This document shows positions 1-5,806 of a stretch of DNA of 10,646 bases, in pieces. Each line of letters begins with the position of its first letter. The first letter of the stretch is position 1. A model generated the notes under the pieces. It searched no databases and had not been told where the DNA came from. It saw only the letters and a list, made by a program, of their open reading frames with translations. The stretch comes from Chloroflexota bacterium (GTDB lineage Bacteria > Chloroflexota > Anaerolineae > Anaerolineales > DRMV01). The stretch is taken from assembly GCA_013154225.1 (NCBI GenBank), contig JAADCW010000061.1, forward strand, positions 1 to 10,646. Direction: 5' to 3'. The position numbers and the translations under genes are program-made.

Positions 1-14
1 CTCTGTGACACCCG

Positions 15-36
15 AGAATGAAAAATCTCTCATTCT
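15..36. promoter_or_regulatory. Perfect inverted repeat upstream of the first lipoprotein gene (operator candidate)
   Basis: AGAATGA at 15-21 is repeated as its exact reverse complement TCATTCT at 30-36 with an 8-bp spacer. It covers the place where the -35 of the downstream -10 box (54-59) would lie, and no good -35 hexamer is visible there. That suits an operator or activator site. A terminator for a gene beyond the left edge is less likely because no T-run follows on the plus strand. The regulator is unknown. Confidence 0.4.
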
Positions 37-53
37 GAAAGGGTGCAAGGCGG

Positions 54-59
54 TATAAT
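54..59 (+). promoter_or_regulatory. -10 box TATAAT, promoter of the tandem lipoprotein genes
   Basis: A perfect TATAAT lies seven bases upstream of the ATG at 67, so transcription would be expected to begin at about 66-67. This implies a leaderless or nearly leaderless mRNA. Consistent with that, no Shine-Dalgarno sequence sits at normal distance from this ATG; the nearest purine-rich stretch, AAGGCGG at 47-53, is 13 bases away. The -35 region is poor and overlaps the inverted repeat at 15-36. Confidence 0.45.
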
Positions 60-66
60 CATATCA

Positions 67-1602
67 ATGCGTCTTCGTGAGTGGCTTTGGTTTGTGTGGG
101 GCGCTTTGTTTCTCAGCGCCTGCCTCGGAGATCCGGCAATGGCAGCCGATCTGCGCTGGAACAGCGCGCCTTCACCCACGCCGGTGATCGTGGATTTGCC
201 CACCGTCACACCGCAGGTAACCGCCCAACCAACCCCCACTCAACAACTGCCGCCCACGCCAACGCCTACGCCCGATTTGCTTCACCAGCCGCCCATTATC
301 TACTACACCCAAGCCGGCGATACCCTGCCCGCGCTGGCTGTGCGCTTTGGTGTGCAGGTGGATGAAATCCAATCCAACCAGCCGCTTCCCAAAACAGGTT
401 TGCTTTCGCCGAACACCATGTTGCTCATCCCGCGGCGGCTGTGGAACACCACCAGTAGTACCCACTTGATTCCTGACAGCGAGGTGGTGTTTTCGCCCTC
501 GGCCATTGATTTCGACACCCAGGCCTTTGTTCAGCAAGCGGGCGGCTACTTGAGCACGTATCACGAATACCTCAAGAGCACGGGAAAAACCAGCGGCGCG
601 GACATTGTGGCCGATGTCGCCCTCAACAACTCCATCAACCCCCGGCTGTTGCTGGCCTTGCTGGATTACCAAGGCCATTGGGTCACTGGCCAACCCGGGA
701 ACGTGGCCGAGAAGGAATATCCCTTAGGCCACATTGAGCGCCGTTACAAGGGGCTTTACCCGCAACTGGCCTGGGCGGTCAATCAGCTTTCCATTGGCTA
801 TTATGGCTGGCGGGAAGGGTTGCTCACTGAAATCACCTTTCGGGATGGCACGTCGGTGCGTCTGGCGCCCGACCTCAATGCGGGCACAGTGGCTGTGGCC
901 TATTTTTTTGCCAAGGTGAGCGCCAACAGCACCGAATGGCTGCAGGCCATGGATCCTACCCACGGTTTCCCGGCCTTTTACACCCAGATGTTTGGCGATC
1001 CTTGGGCGCGGGCCTACACTGTGGAACCTTTGTATCCCCCCGACCTTACCCAGCCGCCTTTTATTTTGCCCTTTGAGCCCAATACGCCGTGGCTGTTTAC
1101 CGGCGGGCCGCATGGGGCCTGGGAGCATGACGGCGCGCGTGCGGCCCTGGATTTTGCTCCGGGCGGTTCGGAAGGTTGTTCGATTTCCTACAAATGGGTG
1201 GTGGCCGTGGCTTCAGGTGTGGTAGTGCGTTCCGGCAACGGTGTGGTCATGCTGGATTTGGACGGCGACGGCCGAGAGCAAACGGGTTGGGACGTGCTCT
1301 ACCTGCACATTGCCGACGCAGGCCGTGTGCCCGTGGGCACGCGGTTGAAAACCGGCGACCGCATTGGCCATCCTTCCTGTGAAGGTGGCGTGGCTACAGG
1401 CACCCATTTGCATATTGCCCGCAAATACAACGGTGAATGGATGGCCGCGGACGGCCCAGTGCCCTTTGTGATGGATGGGTGGGTGCCCCACGCGGGCGCG
1501 GAGCCCTACGACGGCACTCTGACCAAAGACGGAAAAACTATCGTGGCTTGTCCTTGCGGCAGCCCGAGACAAATAATCATTCGAGAGGATCATGCGCCTT
1601 AA
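67..1602 (+). CDS. LysM and LasA-type M23 metallopeptidase lipoprotein, first copy
   Basis: Predicted surface-anchored zinc endopeptidase of 511 residues acting on peptidoglycan cross-bridges or other Gly-rich peptides. The N-terminus is a lipoprotein signal (basic start, hydrophobic core, lipobox LSAC with Cys19), followed by a Pro/Thr-rich linker to about residue 70. A LysM peptidoglycan-binding domain spans about 79-122. An unassigned, mainly helical domain spans about 145-315. The M23 domain spans about 340-475. By comparison with the recalled LasA pattern, the zinc ligands are His349 (in GGPH), Asp362 (in ALDFAP) and His449 (second His of THLH), with His414 and His447 as catalytic histidines. 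All are present, and the His-to-Asp spacing of 13 equals that of LasA. Cys371 and Cys438 may form a disulfide. The tail carries a CPCG motif. I chose ATG 67 over the in-frame GTG at 43 because it begins a clean signal peptide. The gene overlaps the next one by 11 bp, so the two are translationally coupled. Substrate specificity cannot be read from sequence. Confidence 0.88.
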   Translation: MRLREWLWFVWGALFLSACLGDPAMAADLRWNSAPSPTPVIVDLPTVTPQVTAQPTPTQQLPPTPTPTPDLLHQPPIIYYTQAGDTLPALAVRFGVQVDEIQSNQPLPKTGLLSPNTMLLIPRRLWNTTSSTHLIPDSEVVFSPSAIDFDTQAFVQQAGGYLSTYHEYLKSTGKTSGADIVADVALNNSINPRLLLALLDYQGHWVTGQPGNVAEKEYPLGHIERRYKGLYPQLAWAVNQLSIGYYGWREGLLTEITFRDGTSVRLAPDLNAGTVAVAYFFAKVSANSTEWLQAMDPTHGFPAFYTQMFGDPWARAYTVEPLYPPDLTQPPFILPFEPNTPWLFTGGPHGAWEHDGARAALDFAPGGSEGCSISYKWVVAVASGVVVRSGNGVVMLDLDGDGREQTGWDVLYLHIADAGRVPVGTRLKTGDRIGHPSCEGGVATGTHLHIARKYNGEWMAADGPVPFVMDGWVPHAGAEPYDGTLTKDGKTIVACPCGSPRQIIIREDHAP

Positions 1603-3091
1603 GTTCCCCAAAATGTTGGTTTGGCTGGGGTTGCTGGGGCTGTGGGGGGTGTTGTGGGCTTGTAACTTCCCTCAACCACAAGGCCAACCACTGCCCCAAG
1701 GCGGCCATCAGGTGGCGCTTCCGCCAGTTGCTGGCCAACCAACACCTTCGCCTACGCCCTTACCCGTACGACCAGAATACAAACCCGGCACCCTGGTTTC
1801 CTACACTGCCCAGACGGGCGACACTTTGCCCGCGCTGGCCGCGCATTTCAACACCACGGTGTCGGAAATCCGCGCCGCGAACCCTGATTTGCCCGAAGAC
1901 ATCACCACCCTACCGCCGGGCATGCCCATGCAGATTCCCATTTACTACGCGCCTTTTTGGGGTTCGCCTTTCAAAATTTTGCCCGACCCCCTCTATGTGA
2001 ACGGCCCCGCGGCTAAGGGGTTTGACGTCCAGGCTTTTGTCGCGCAATATCCCAATGGCTGGTTGGCCAATTATCAGGAATACGCGGCCGGCGCGACCCG
2101 CAGCGGGGCCAACATTGTGGAAACCATTGCCCGGGCATACAGCATTGACCCGCGGCTTTTGGTCACGCTGTTGGAATACCAGGCCGGCGCGCTGAGCAAG
2201 CCCACCCTGCCGGAAGACCAGATGCGCTATCCGTTGGGGTATGAAGATCCTGGCCATCGGGGGCTGTATTTGCAATTAGGCTATGCCGCCAACCTGCTCA
2301 ACAACGGCTATTACGGCTGGCGTATTGGTGCGCTTTCGGTGTTTACCCTTCAAGATGGCACGGAAGTGCGCCCAGACCCGTGGCAAAACGCGGCTTCGGT
2401 GGCATTGCAGTTTTACTTTGCCAAAATGCTCCCCGCGGATATGTATTACATGGCCATTTCCCCCGAGGGGTTTTACCGCCTGTACAGTTTTTTGTTCGGC
2501 GATCCATGGGAAAATCCGCCCCCGCCGCACATTCCGGCCAACCTTCACCAACCGCCCATGCGCTTGCCCTTTTCTAAAGGGGAAGTCTGGGCCTTTACGG
2601 GCGCGCCCCATACCGGCTGGGGGGTGGGACAGCCCTTCGCGGCCCTGGATTTTGCCCCCTTGGGCGCGACCGGGTGCAAGCCCAGCGACCGTTGGGCTGT
2701 GGCTGTGGCCGATGGCGTGGTTGCCCGCTCGGAATATGCCACGGTGATGTTGGATTTGGATGATGACATGGATGAGCGCACAGGGTGGAATGTGCTCTAT
2801 TTCCACCTGGCCGACAACGGCCGCGTGCCCCAAGGTGCGCTGCTCAAAGCCGGCGATCCGGTGGGGCATCCTTCCTGTGAAGGAGGACGTACCACCGGCA
2901 CCCATGTGCACATTGCCCGCAAATACAACGGCGAATGGATTGTGGCTTACGGCCCGATTCCGTTCAATTTGGATGGCTGGATCCCTGAAACCGCGGGGCG
3001 GGCTTACAAAGGCGACCTGCGGCGGGGTACGGGCCTGGTAATCGCCAGCGGCCAAGGCGCGCCAGAGAGCCATATCCGTGCAGAGCATTAA
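1592..3091 (+). CDS. LysM and LasA-type M23 metallopeptidase lipoprotein, second copy
   Basis: Paralogue of the gene just upstream, 499 residues, with the same order of parts: lipobox LWAC (Cys24), a short Pro-rich linker, LysM at about 70-116, the same unassigned central domain at about 140-310, and a LasA-type M23 domain at about 330-465. Zinc and catalytic residues are intact: His340, Asp353, His405, His438 and His440. Cys362 and Cys429 match the Cys pair of the first copy. The start codon lies inside the 3' end of the first gene and follows GAGAGG at very short spacing, which suggests coupling. The two proteins share long conserved blocks such as CEGG, TGTH and ARKYNGEW, with patches of near-identical DNA, so this is a tandem duplication with divergence in the linkers. 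A four-run G motif lies in the signal-peptide codons (1627-1658). The protein lacks the C-terminal CPCG tail of the first copy. Probable role: cell-wall remodelling at the outer face of the membrane, dependent on Lgt. Confidence 0.88.
   Translation: MRLKFPKMLVWLGLLGLWGVLWACNFPQPQGQPLPQGGHQVALPPVAGQPTPSPTPLPVRPEYKPGTLVSYTAQTGDTLPALAAHFNTTVSEIRAANPDLPEDITTLPPGMPMQIPIYYAPFWGSPFKILPDPLYVNGPAAKGFDVQAFVAQYPNGWLANYQEYAAGATRSGANIVETIARAYSIDPRLLVTLLEYQAGALSKPTLPEDQMRYPLGYEDPGHRGLYLQLGYAANLLNNGYYGWRIGALSVFTLQDGTEVRPDPWQNAASVALQFYFAKMLPADMYYMAISPEGFYRLYSFLFGDPWENPPPPHIPANLHQPPMRLPFSKGEVWAFTGAPHTGWGVGQPFAALDFAPLGATGCKPSDRWAVAVADGVVARSEYATVMLDLDDDMDERTGWNVLYFHLADNGRVPQGALLKAGDPVGHPSCEGGRTTGTHVHIARKYNGEWIVAYGPIPFNLDGWIPETAGRAYKGDLRRGTGLVIASGQGAPESHIRAEH
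1627..1658 (+). other. G-quadruplex motif in signal-peptide codons
   Basis: Four G-runs, at 1627-1630, 1636-1639, 1644-1649 and 1656-1658, are separated by loops of 5, 4 and 6 bases on the coding strand. The motif therefore also exists in the mRNA, 35-66 bases after the start of the second lipoprotein gene. It encodes part of the hydrophobic Leu/Gly/Trp signal core, and codon choice alone could explain it. Confidence 0.5.
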
Positions 3092-3171
3092 CCCTGCCGC
3101 GGCCTTGCGCAACTTGTGGGGCGGAAAGCGTCCTTTGCCTACCTTCCCTTTGGGTCAGATCGAAGCAACAA

Positions 3172-3198
3172 AAAAGCCCGTCTCAACGACGGGCTTTT
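3172..3198. terminator. Bidirectional rho-independent terminator between convergent genes
   Basis: AAAAGCCCGTC at 3172-3182 pairs perfectly with GACGGGCTTTT at 3188-3198 around the loop TCAAC. A run of A before the stem (T on the minus strand) and a run of T after it make it work in both directions. It ends the lipoprotein pair on the plus strand and the OsmC-family gene on the minus strand. The remainder of the 3092-3217 gap shows nothing else. Confidence 0.88.
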
Positions 3199-3217
3199 GC
3201 GTATCTGCGTCAGGGGG

Positions 3218-3694
3218 TTAGGTTTGGTCTTCAGGGCGGACGTATTCGCCTTCTTTGACCAGTTGAGGCCCTGTGGGGGTATCTTCGTAGATAAAGTACT
3301 TGAGTTGCATGGGAACGACCTGCGCCAGCATCCCCTGCGCGGGGCAGTAGCGGATGGCCGAAAGTTCGATGGAGCGCACAACGGCTTTTTCATCCACGTT
3401 TTTGCCGGTGACGTGATACTCGATGGTGACGTGGGTAAACACCTTGGGGTGTTTGTCTGCCCGCTCTGCGTGGCCTTTGACCTCAAAGGCTGTGACTTCC
3501 TGGCGCTTTTTGCGCAAGATGGAAATCACATCCATTGCGGTGCATCCCAACAGGGAAATCAACATCAATTCCATGGGGCGGAAACCATCGTCATCTCCGC
3601 CAACCTCGGGCACGGTGCCCAGGGTGACATGAAAGCCGCTATCGGCCGTGGCGTCGAAGGTCATCCGTTGTAAGAGGGTTACTTTGGCATCCAT
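3218..3694 (-). CDS. OsmC family protein (thiol peroxidase-like)
   Basis: Predicted 158-residue cytoplasmic protein of the OsmC/Ohr superfamily, whose studied members reduce organic peroxides or handle reactive sulfur using a pair of cysteines. Family hallmarks are visible: Glu42 in RPMELML, the first reactive Cys51 in LLGCTAMDV at the start of the central helix, and a second Cys117 in RYCPAQG. Length is near the usual 130-160. An in-frame upstream ATG at 3721 lies inside the preceding gene. I prefer ATG 3694 because GGAG at 3702-3705 lies seven bases away and the upstream stop codon is one base before it. It is the last gene of the NifX-like, TlpA-like, OsmC block and ends at the bidirectional terminator. 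The sequence resembles the general OsmC/YhfA branch more than Ohr, but which branch it belongs to and its physiological substrate are uncertain. Confidence 0.88.
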   Translation of the reverse strand: MDAKVTLLQRMTFDATADSGFHVTLGTVPEVGGDDDGFRPMELMLISLLGCTAMDVISILRKKRQEVTAFEVKGHAERADKHPKVFTHVTIEYHVTGKNVDEKAVVRSIELSAIRYCPAQGMLAQVVPMQLKYFIYEDTPTGPQLVKEGEYVRPEDQT

Positions 3695-3695
3695 T

Positions 3696-4259
3696 CTATT
3701 TCTCCAAGAGTGGGGTGACATACTTTTCCAAGTAACGGCGGCTAATCGCCCCGACCCACATCAACCGCACCGTGCCGTCGCGGTCAATCACATACGAGGC
3801 CGGTAAACGGGTTTGGTGAAAGGCCTGCATGGCCGCTTCTTGGGGATCTGGGGCAATGATGAACGAAAGTTGCAGGTTTTCCTTTTCCAGAAAGTCTTTG
3901 ATTTCAAAGGGGTATTCGTGGGCCGCGGCCGCGATGAGCACAAAGCCCTGGTCTGCGTGCGCCTGGTAATAGGCTTCTAACGTCGGCATTTCATCGCGGC
4001 ATGGCGGGCACCACGTTGCCCAGTTGTTGAGTAAGACCACCTGCCCCCGATAATCCGAGAGCGCGATGGTGTCGCCGTCGAGGGTGGTGAAGTGCAAATC
4101 AGGGGCAGGGAAGTTGACTTCCACTGGGATGGCTGAGGCTTCTTCCTGGGCTACCATTTTGGGTAGGGTCAGCCAGGCGGCAACACCCAAAACGATCAGC
4201 CCCACGCCTGCGAGCAGCCAAACCCAAGGGGGTTGTTTGCTGTTGGAAGAAGTCTGCAT
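3696..4259 (-). CDS. Membrane-anchored TlpA/ResA-like thioredoxin-fold protein
   Basis: Predicted 187-residue extracytoplasmic thiol-disulfide oxidoreductase. An N-terminal transmembrane anchor spans about residues 12-32, without a lipobox. It is followed by an AhpC/TSA or Redoxin-type thioredoxin fold with the active site WCPPC (Cys84 and Cys87), preceded by the usual strand VVLLNNWAT. The expected cis-proline is Pro153 in RLPAS. The CPPC dipeptide type and the acid-rich helix after it are typical of TlpA, ResA and CcmG reductases, which act on cytochrome c apoproteins, copper-site proteins or general envelope thiols. No cytochrome maturation gene is visible nearby, so the partner is unknown. 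The start is six bases after the stop of the NifX-like gene and has no clear Shine-Dalgarno, suggesting coupling to upstream translation. The stop is one base before the OsmC-family start. Confidence 0.9.
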   Translation of the reverse strand: MQTSSNSKQPPWVWLLAGVGLIVLGVAAWLTLPKMVAQEEASAIPVEVNFPAPDLHFTTLDGDTIALSDYRGQVVLLNNWATWCPPCRDEMPTLEAYYQAHADQGFVLIAAAAHEYPFEIKDFLEKENLQLSFIIAPDPQEAAMQAFHQTRLPASYVIDRDGTVRLMWVGAISRRYLEKYVTPLLEK

Positions 4260-4265
4260 GGCAGG

Positions 4266-4661
4266 TTAGTGATGGCTGCGGTGCACTCGCCGCGGGTCGT
4301 GTTGCAGGGTGCCGTCCAGGTAAGCCTGGACCACCTCTTCGACCTTGCCTTTGGTCAGGTACACTTCCAGGCCCAGGCTTTTGGCCCATTCGTAGGCGCG
4401 TTCGCCCATGCCGCCTGCGATGAGAATTTGGCAGTCTTGGATGGGTTCAAAGAAGTTGCGCCCGCCACCGCCGTGGCGGTGTTCCCCAGCGTGGGCGCCG
4501 GGTTCGTGATCGTGATCGTCGTGGTAGGGTTTGGCGCGGCGCTCGCGGGCAACGATTTTGCCGTCCTCAATGGTGAAGACTTCGTACCAAGGGGTTTCGC
4601 CAAAGTGTGCGGTCAGGCGTTCGCCGTCTGCGGTTGCTACTGCAATTTTGAGGGTTGCCAT
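4266..4661 (-). CDS. NifX/NifB-type dinitrogenase cofactor-binding domain protein with His-rich loop
   Basis: Predicted 131-residue single-domain member of the dinitrogenase iron-molybdenum cofactor-binding family (NifX, NafY, the C-terminus of NifB and many stand-alone proteins). The N-terminal strand KIAVATADG, the segment TAHFGETPWYEVF, and the C-terminal pattern DCQILIAGGMG (Cys77) followed by the helix around residues 85-95 and YLDGTL fit the family. Residues 47-63 form a His/Asp-rich insert with about seven histidines, likely a metal-binding loop. No nif gene is seen here, so a role in nitrogen fixation is not supported; stand-alone members may carry Fe-S or other metal clusters, which is inference. 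I chose ATG 4661 over an in-frame ATG 18 bases upstream because GGGAGG at 4667-4672 sits five bases before it. It heads the block with the TlpA-like and OsmC-family genes. Confidence 0.85.
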   Translation of the reverse strand: MATLKIAVATADGERLTAHFGETPWYEVFTIEDGKIVARERRAKPYHDDHDHEPGAHAGEHRHGGGGRNFFEPIQDCQILIAGGMGERAYEWAKSLGLEVYLTKGKVEEVVQAYLDGTLQHDPRRVHRSHH

Positions 4662-4677
4662 GTTTGCCTCCCAAAGC

Positions 4678-4712
4678 AAAAGCGCCCCTCAGTGATATGA
4701 GAGGGCGCTTTT
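4678..4712 (-). terminator. Rho-independent terminator after the glutaredoxin-like gene
   Basis: AAAAGCGCCC plus CTCA at 4678-4691 pairs with TGAG and GGGCGCTTTT at 4698-4712, with one bulged A at 4702 and the loop GTGATA. In the minus direction the stem ends in TTTTGCTTT, a reasonable T-tract. It begins seven bases after the glutaredoxin-like stop codon and lies just upstream of the Shine-Dalgarno of the NifX-like gene. It therefore splits the redox genes into two transcription units or acts as a partial terminator between them. Confidence 0.78.
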
Positions 4713-4715
4713 GGG

Positions 4716-4744
4716 GTTTTATTTCAAGCCTAAAAGGCGGTCAA
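4716..4744 (-). promoter_or_regulatory. Weak promoter candidate for the NifX-like, TlpA-like, OsmC block
   Basis: On the minus strand TTGACC (4739-4744) is followed by 17 bases and TAAAAC (4716-4721). The match is 5/6 and 4/6 to the consensus. It lies in the last codons of the glutaredoxin-like gene. Initiation would fall at about 4709, inside the terminator stem, which is odd. The sequence is also constrained by coding, so this may be chance. Confidence 0.3.
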
Positions 4745-4976
4745 TTTTCGCGCGGTTAAAGCCTACGACAATTTTGCCGCCAATATCCAAAACGGGCACA
4801 CCGCTTTGGCCGCTGCGGCGAACCATGTCGCGGGCGGCCGCGTGGTCGCGCGAGACATCCACATCCTTGAAAGGCACCCCCCGCGCCCGCAAATAGCGCT
4901 TGGCCGCGCGGCAGTGCGGGCACGTGGGTGTGGTGAAGATGATCACGCGCGGGTACTTTTTCTTTTCCCCGGCCAT
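4719..4976 (-). CDS. Glutaredoxin-like (NrdH/YruB-type) protein
   Basis: Predicted 85-residue cytoplasmic thioredoxin-fold protein. The active site is CPHC at residues 19-22 after the strand VIIFTTPT. The second half shows the glutaredoxin pattern SGVPVLDIGGKIVVGF, with the cis-proline in GVPV and a Gly-Gly turn, and ends at LLGL. The length is normal for NrdH or YruB-like redoxins. It could reduce ribonucleotide reductase or act as a general thiol reductant, but no nrd gene is visible. A strong AGGAGG lies eight bases before the ATG. It follows the two-domain disulfide oxidoreductase by 39 bases on the same strand, so the two are probably cotranscribed, and a terminator follows immediately. 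The pairing suggests that they share substrates or a reductase, an inference from position. Confidence 0.88.
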   Translation of the reverse strand: MAGEKKKYPRVIIFTTPTCPHCRAAKRYLRARGVPFKDVDVSRDHAAARDMVRRSGQSGVPVLDIGGKIVVGFNRAKIDRLLGLK

Positions 4977-5015
4977 TCGCGATACCTCCTCACACCAGAT
5001 TTAGGATTGTCTCAA

Positions 5016-5687
5016 TTACATGCCCAGCGCGCGGCGGATTTCGGCCACAAAGTGCTCTTCGGGCACCGCACCCACCACCGTGCCTTTGTGGTGGTTGATG
5101 TCGGTGTGGGGCACACCGGTCACGCCGTATTCGTTGGAAAGTTCGGGGAATTCGGTGGCCTCGATCATGTCCGCGGTCACCTTGTCGCTTTCCAGCGCCA
5201 TGCGGTGCGTGAGCACCACGGCCCGCGGGCAGTAGGGGCACGTCGGGGTCACGAAGACCTGCAGGTGCACCGGCTCGGTGAGGGACTTCAGGAATTCGCG
5301 GGTTTCGGGCTTGAGGCCAGAGTCGCGTTCAGACACGGTGATGATGTCTTGAATCAGCGAGCTGAATTCGTGGCCCGAGGGAATCCCAAAGTAGCGGATG
5401 CCGTAGTTGGTGATGGTGCCGTTATCGTAGGCCGCGACGATGGTCGCAGGGGTTTTGTCCACGCCAAATTCCTGTGCTTTGGCGCTGTCGGCCTCAATGT
5501 TGTACACTTCCAGATGCAGTTTGTCGGAAAGAGGCGCAACCTCTTCCAACAACTGCTTAGTTTCAGGGCAATACATGCAGTCGCTGCGGGTGGTGGTGAA
5601 GTGGATCAAAGCCACATCGTTTTGCAGCGAGGCAAACACATCGCGCACTTGAGCAACGATACTGTCGTCCAACAAGCGTTCAGTCAT
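5016..5687 (-). CDS. Two-domain protein disulfide oxidoreductase (PDO-like, glutaredoxin-like)
   Basis: Predicted 223-residue cytoplasmic protein with two tandem thioredoxin folds, each with its own redox site: CMYC at residues 37-40 with cis-Pro80 in the first, and CPYC at 150-153 with cis-Pro193 (GVPH) in the second. This is the layout of the archaeal and thermophile protein disulfide oxidoreductases, which form, reduce or isomerise intracellular disulfides. No signal peptide is present. Both CXXC motifs are intact, whereas some relatives have lost the first. GGAGG lies about ten bases before the ATG. The gene starts the unit that continues into the glutaredoxin-like gene. An extended -10 promoter candidate and a perfect inverted repeat lie in its leader, suggesting control at initiation or in the 5' leader. 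A closely related alternative is the AhpF-type N-terminal domain, but no flavin domain follows. Confidence 0.88.
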   Translation of the reverse strand: MTERLLDDSIVAQVRDVFASLQNDVALIHFTTTRSDCMYCPETKQLLEEVAPLSDKLHLEVYNIEADSAKAQEFGVDKTPATIVAAYDNGTITNYGIRYFGIPSGHEFSSLIQDIITVSERDSGLKPETREFLKSLTEPVHLQVFVTPTCPYCPRAVVLTHRMALESDKVTADMIEATEFPELSNEYGVTGVPHTDINHHKGTVVGAVPEEHFVAEIRRALGM

Positions 5688-5745
5688 CTTTCACAAACCT
5701 CCAGAAGATTTTGGTGGGTAAGTTGCAAGAGGGTCTCTCACAAAA

Positions 5746-5770
5746 CTTTTGCCTTATAAAGTGGCAAAAG
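5746..5770. promoter_or_regulatory. Perfect 8-9-8 inverted repeat in the leader of the disulfide oxidoreductase gene
   Basis: CTTTTGCC at 5746-5753 and GGCAAAAG at 5763-5770 are exact reverse complements separated by nine bases. If transcription starts near 5773, the repeat occupies about +3 to +28 of the transcript, a typical repressor position, or it may be a leader hairpin. The nine-base spacer resembles the CIRCE geometry, but the arms do not match CIRCE. It also does not match PerR/Fur or Rex consensus sites. Confidence 0.45.
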
Positions 5771-5779
5771 ACGCCCCTC

Positions 5780-5806
5780 ATTCTACCATAACATCCTCAA
5801 AAACAA
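5780..5806 (-). promoter_or_regulatory. Extended -10 promoter candidate for the disulfide oxidoreductase operon
   Basis: On the minus strand TGG followed by TAGAAT (5780-5788) gives an extended -10 element with 5/6 match. TTGTTT at 5801-5806 is a possible -35 at a short spacing of 15. The predicted start near 5773 gives a leader of about 85 bases that opens with the inverted repeat at 5746-5770. Confidence 0.4.

Noticed and set aside
2599..2660. Apparent loss of the zinc-binding His in the second M23 lipoprotein
   Set aside because: The His that seemed lost (in EHDGARAALD of the first copy) is not the ligand. The ligand is the His of GGPH/GAPH, 13 residues before the Asp as in LasA, and it is present in both.
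3116..3673. Plus-strand frame of 185 codons beginning before the terminator and covering the OsmC-family gene
   Set aside because: It contains the terminator hairpin and is antisense to a gene with both family cysteines.
4266..4661. Nitrogen-fixation gene
   Set aside because: Only the cofactor-binding domain is shared; no nif structural or assembly gene is visible in the window.
4806..5759. A long plus-strand open frame (317 codons) across the glutaredoxin-like and disulfide oxidoreductase genes
   Set aside because: It lies antisense to two genes with intact CXXC motifs and good ribosome binding sites. Its translation is rich in His, Arg and Val with no recognisable domain. GC-rich codon use leaves such mirror frames open.
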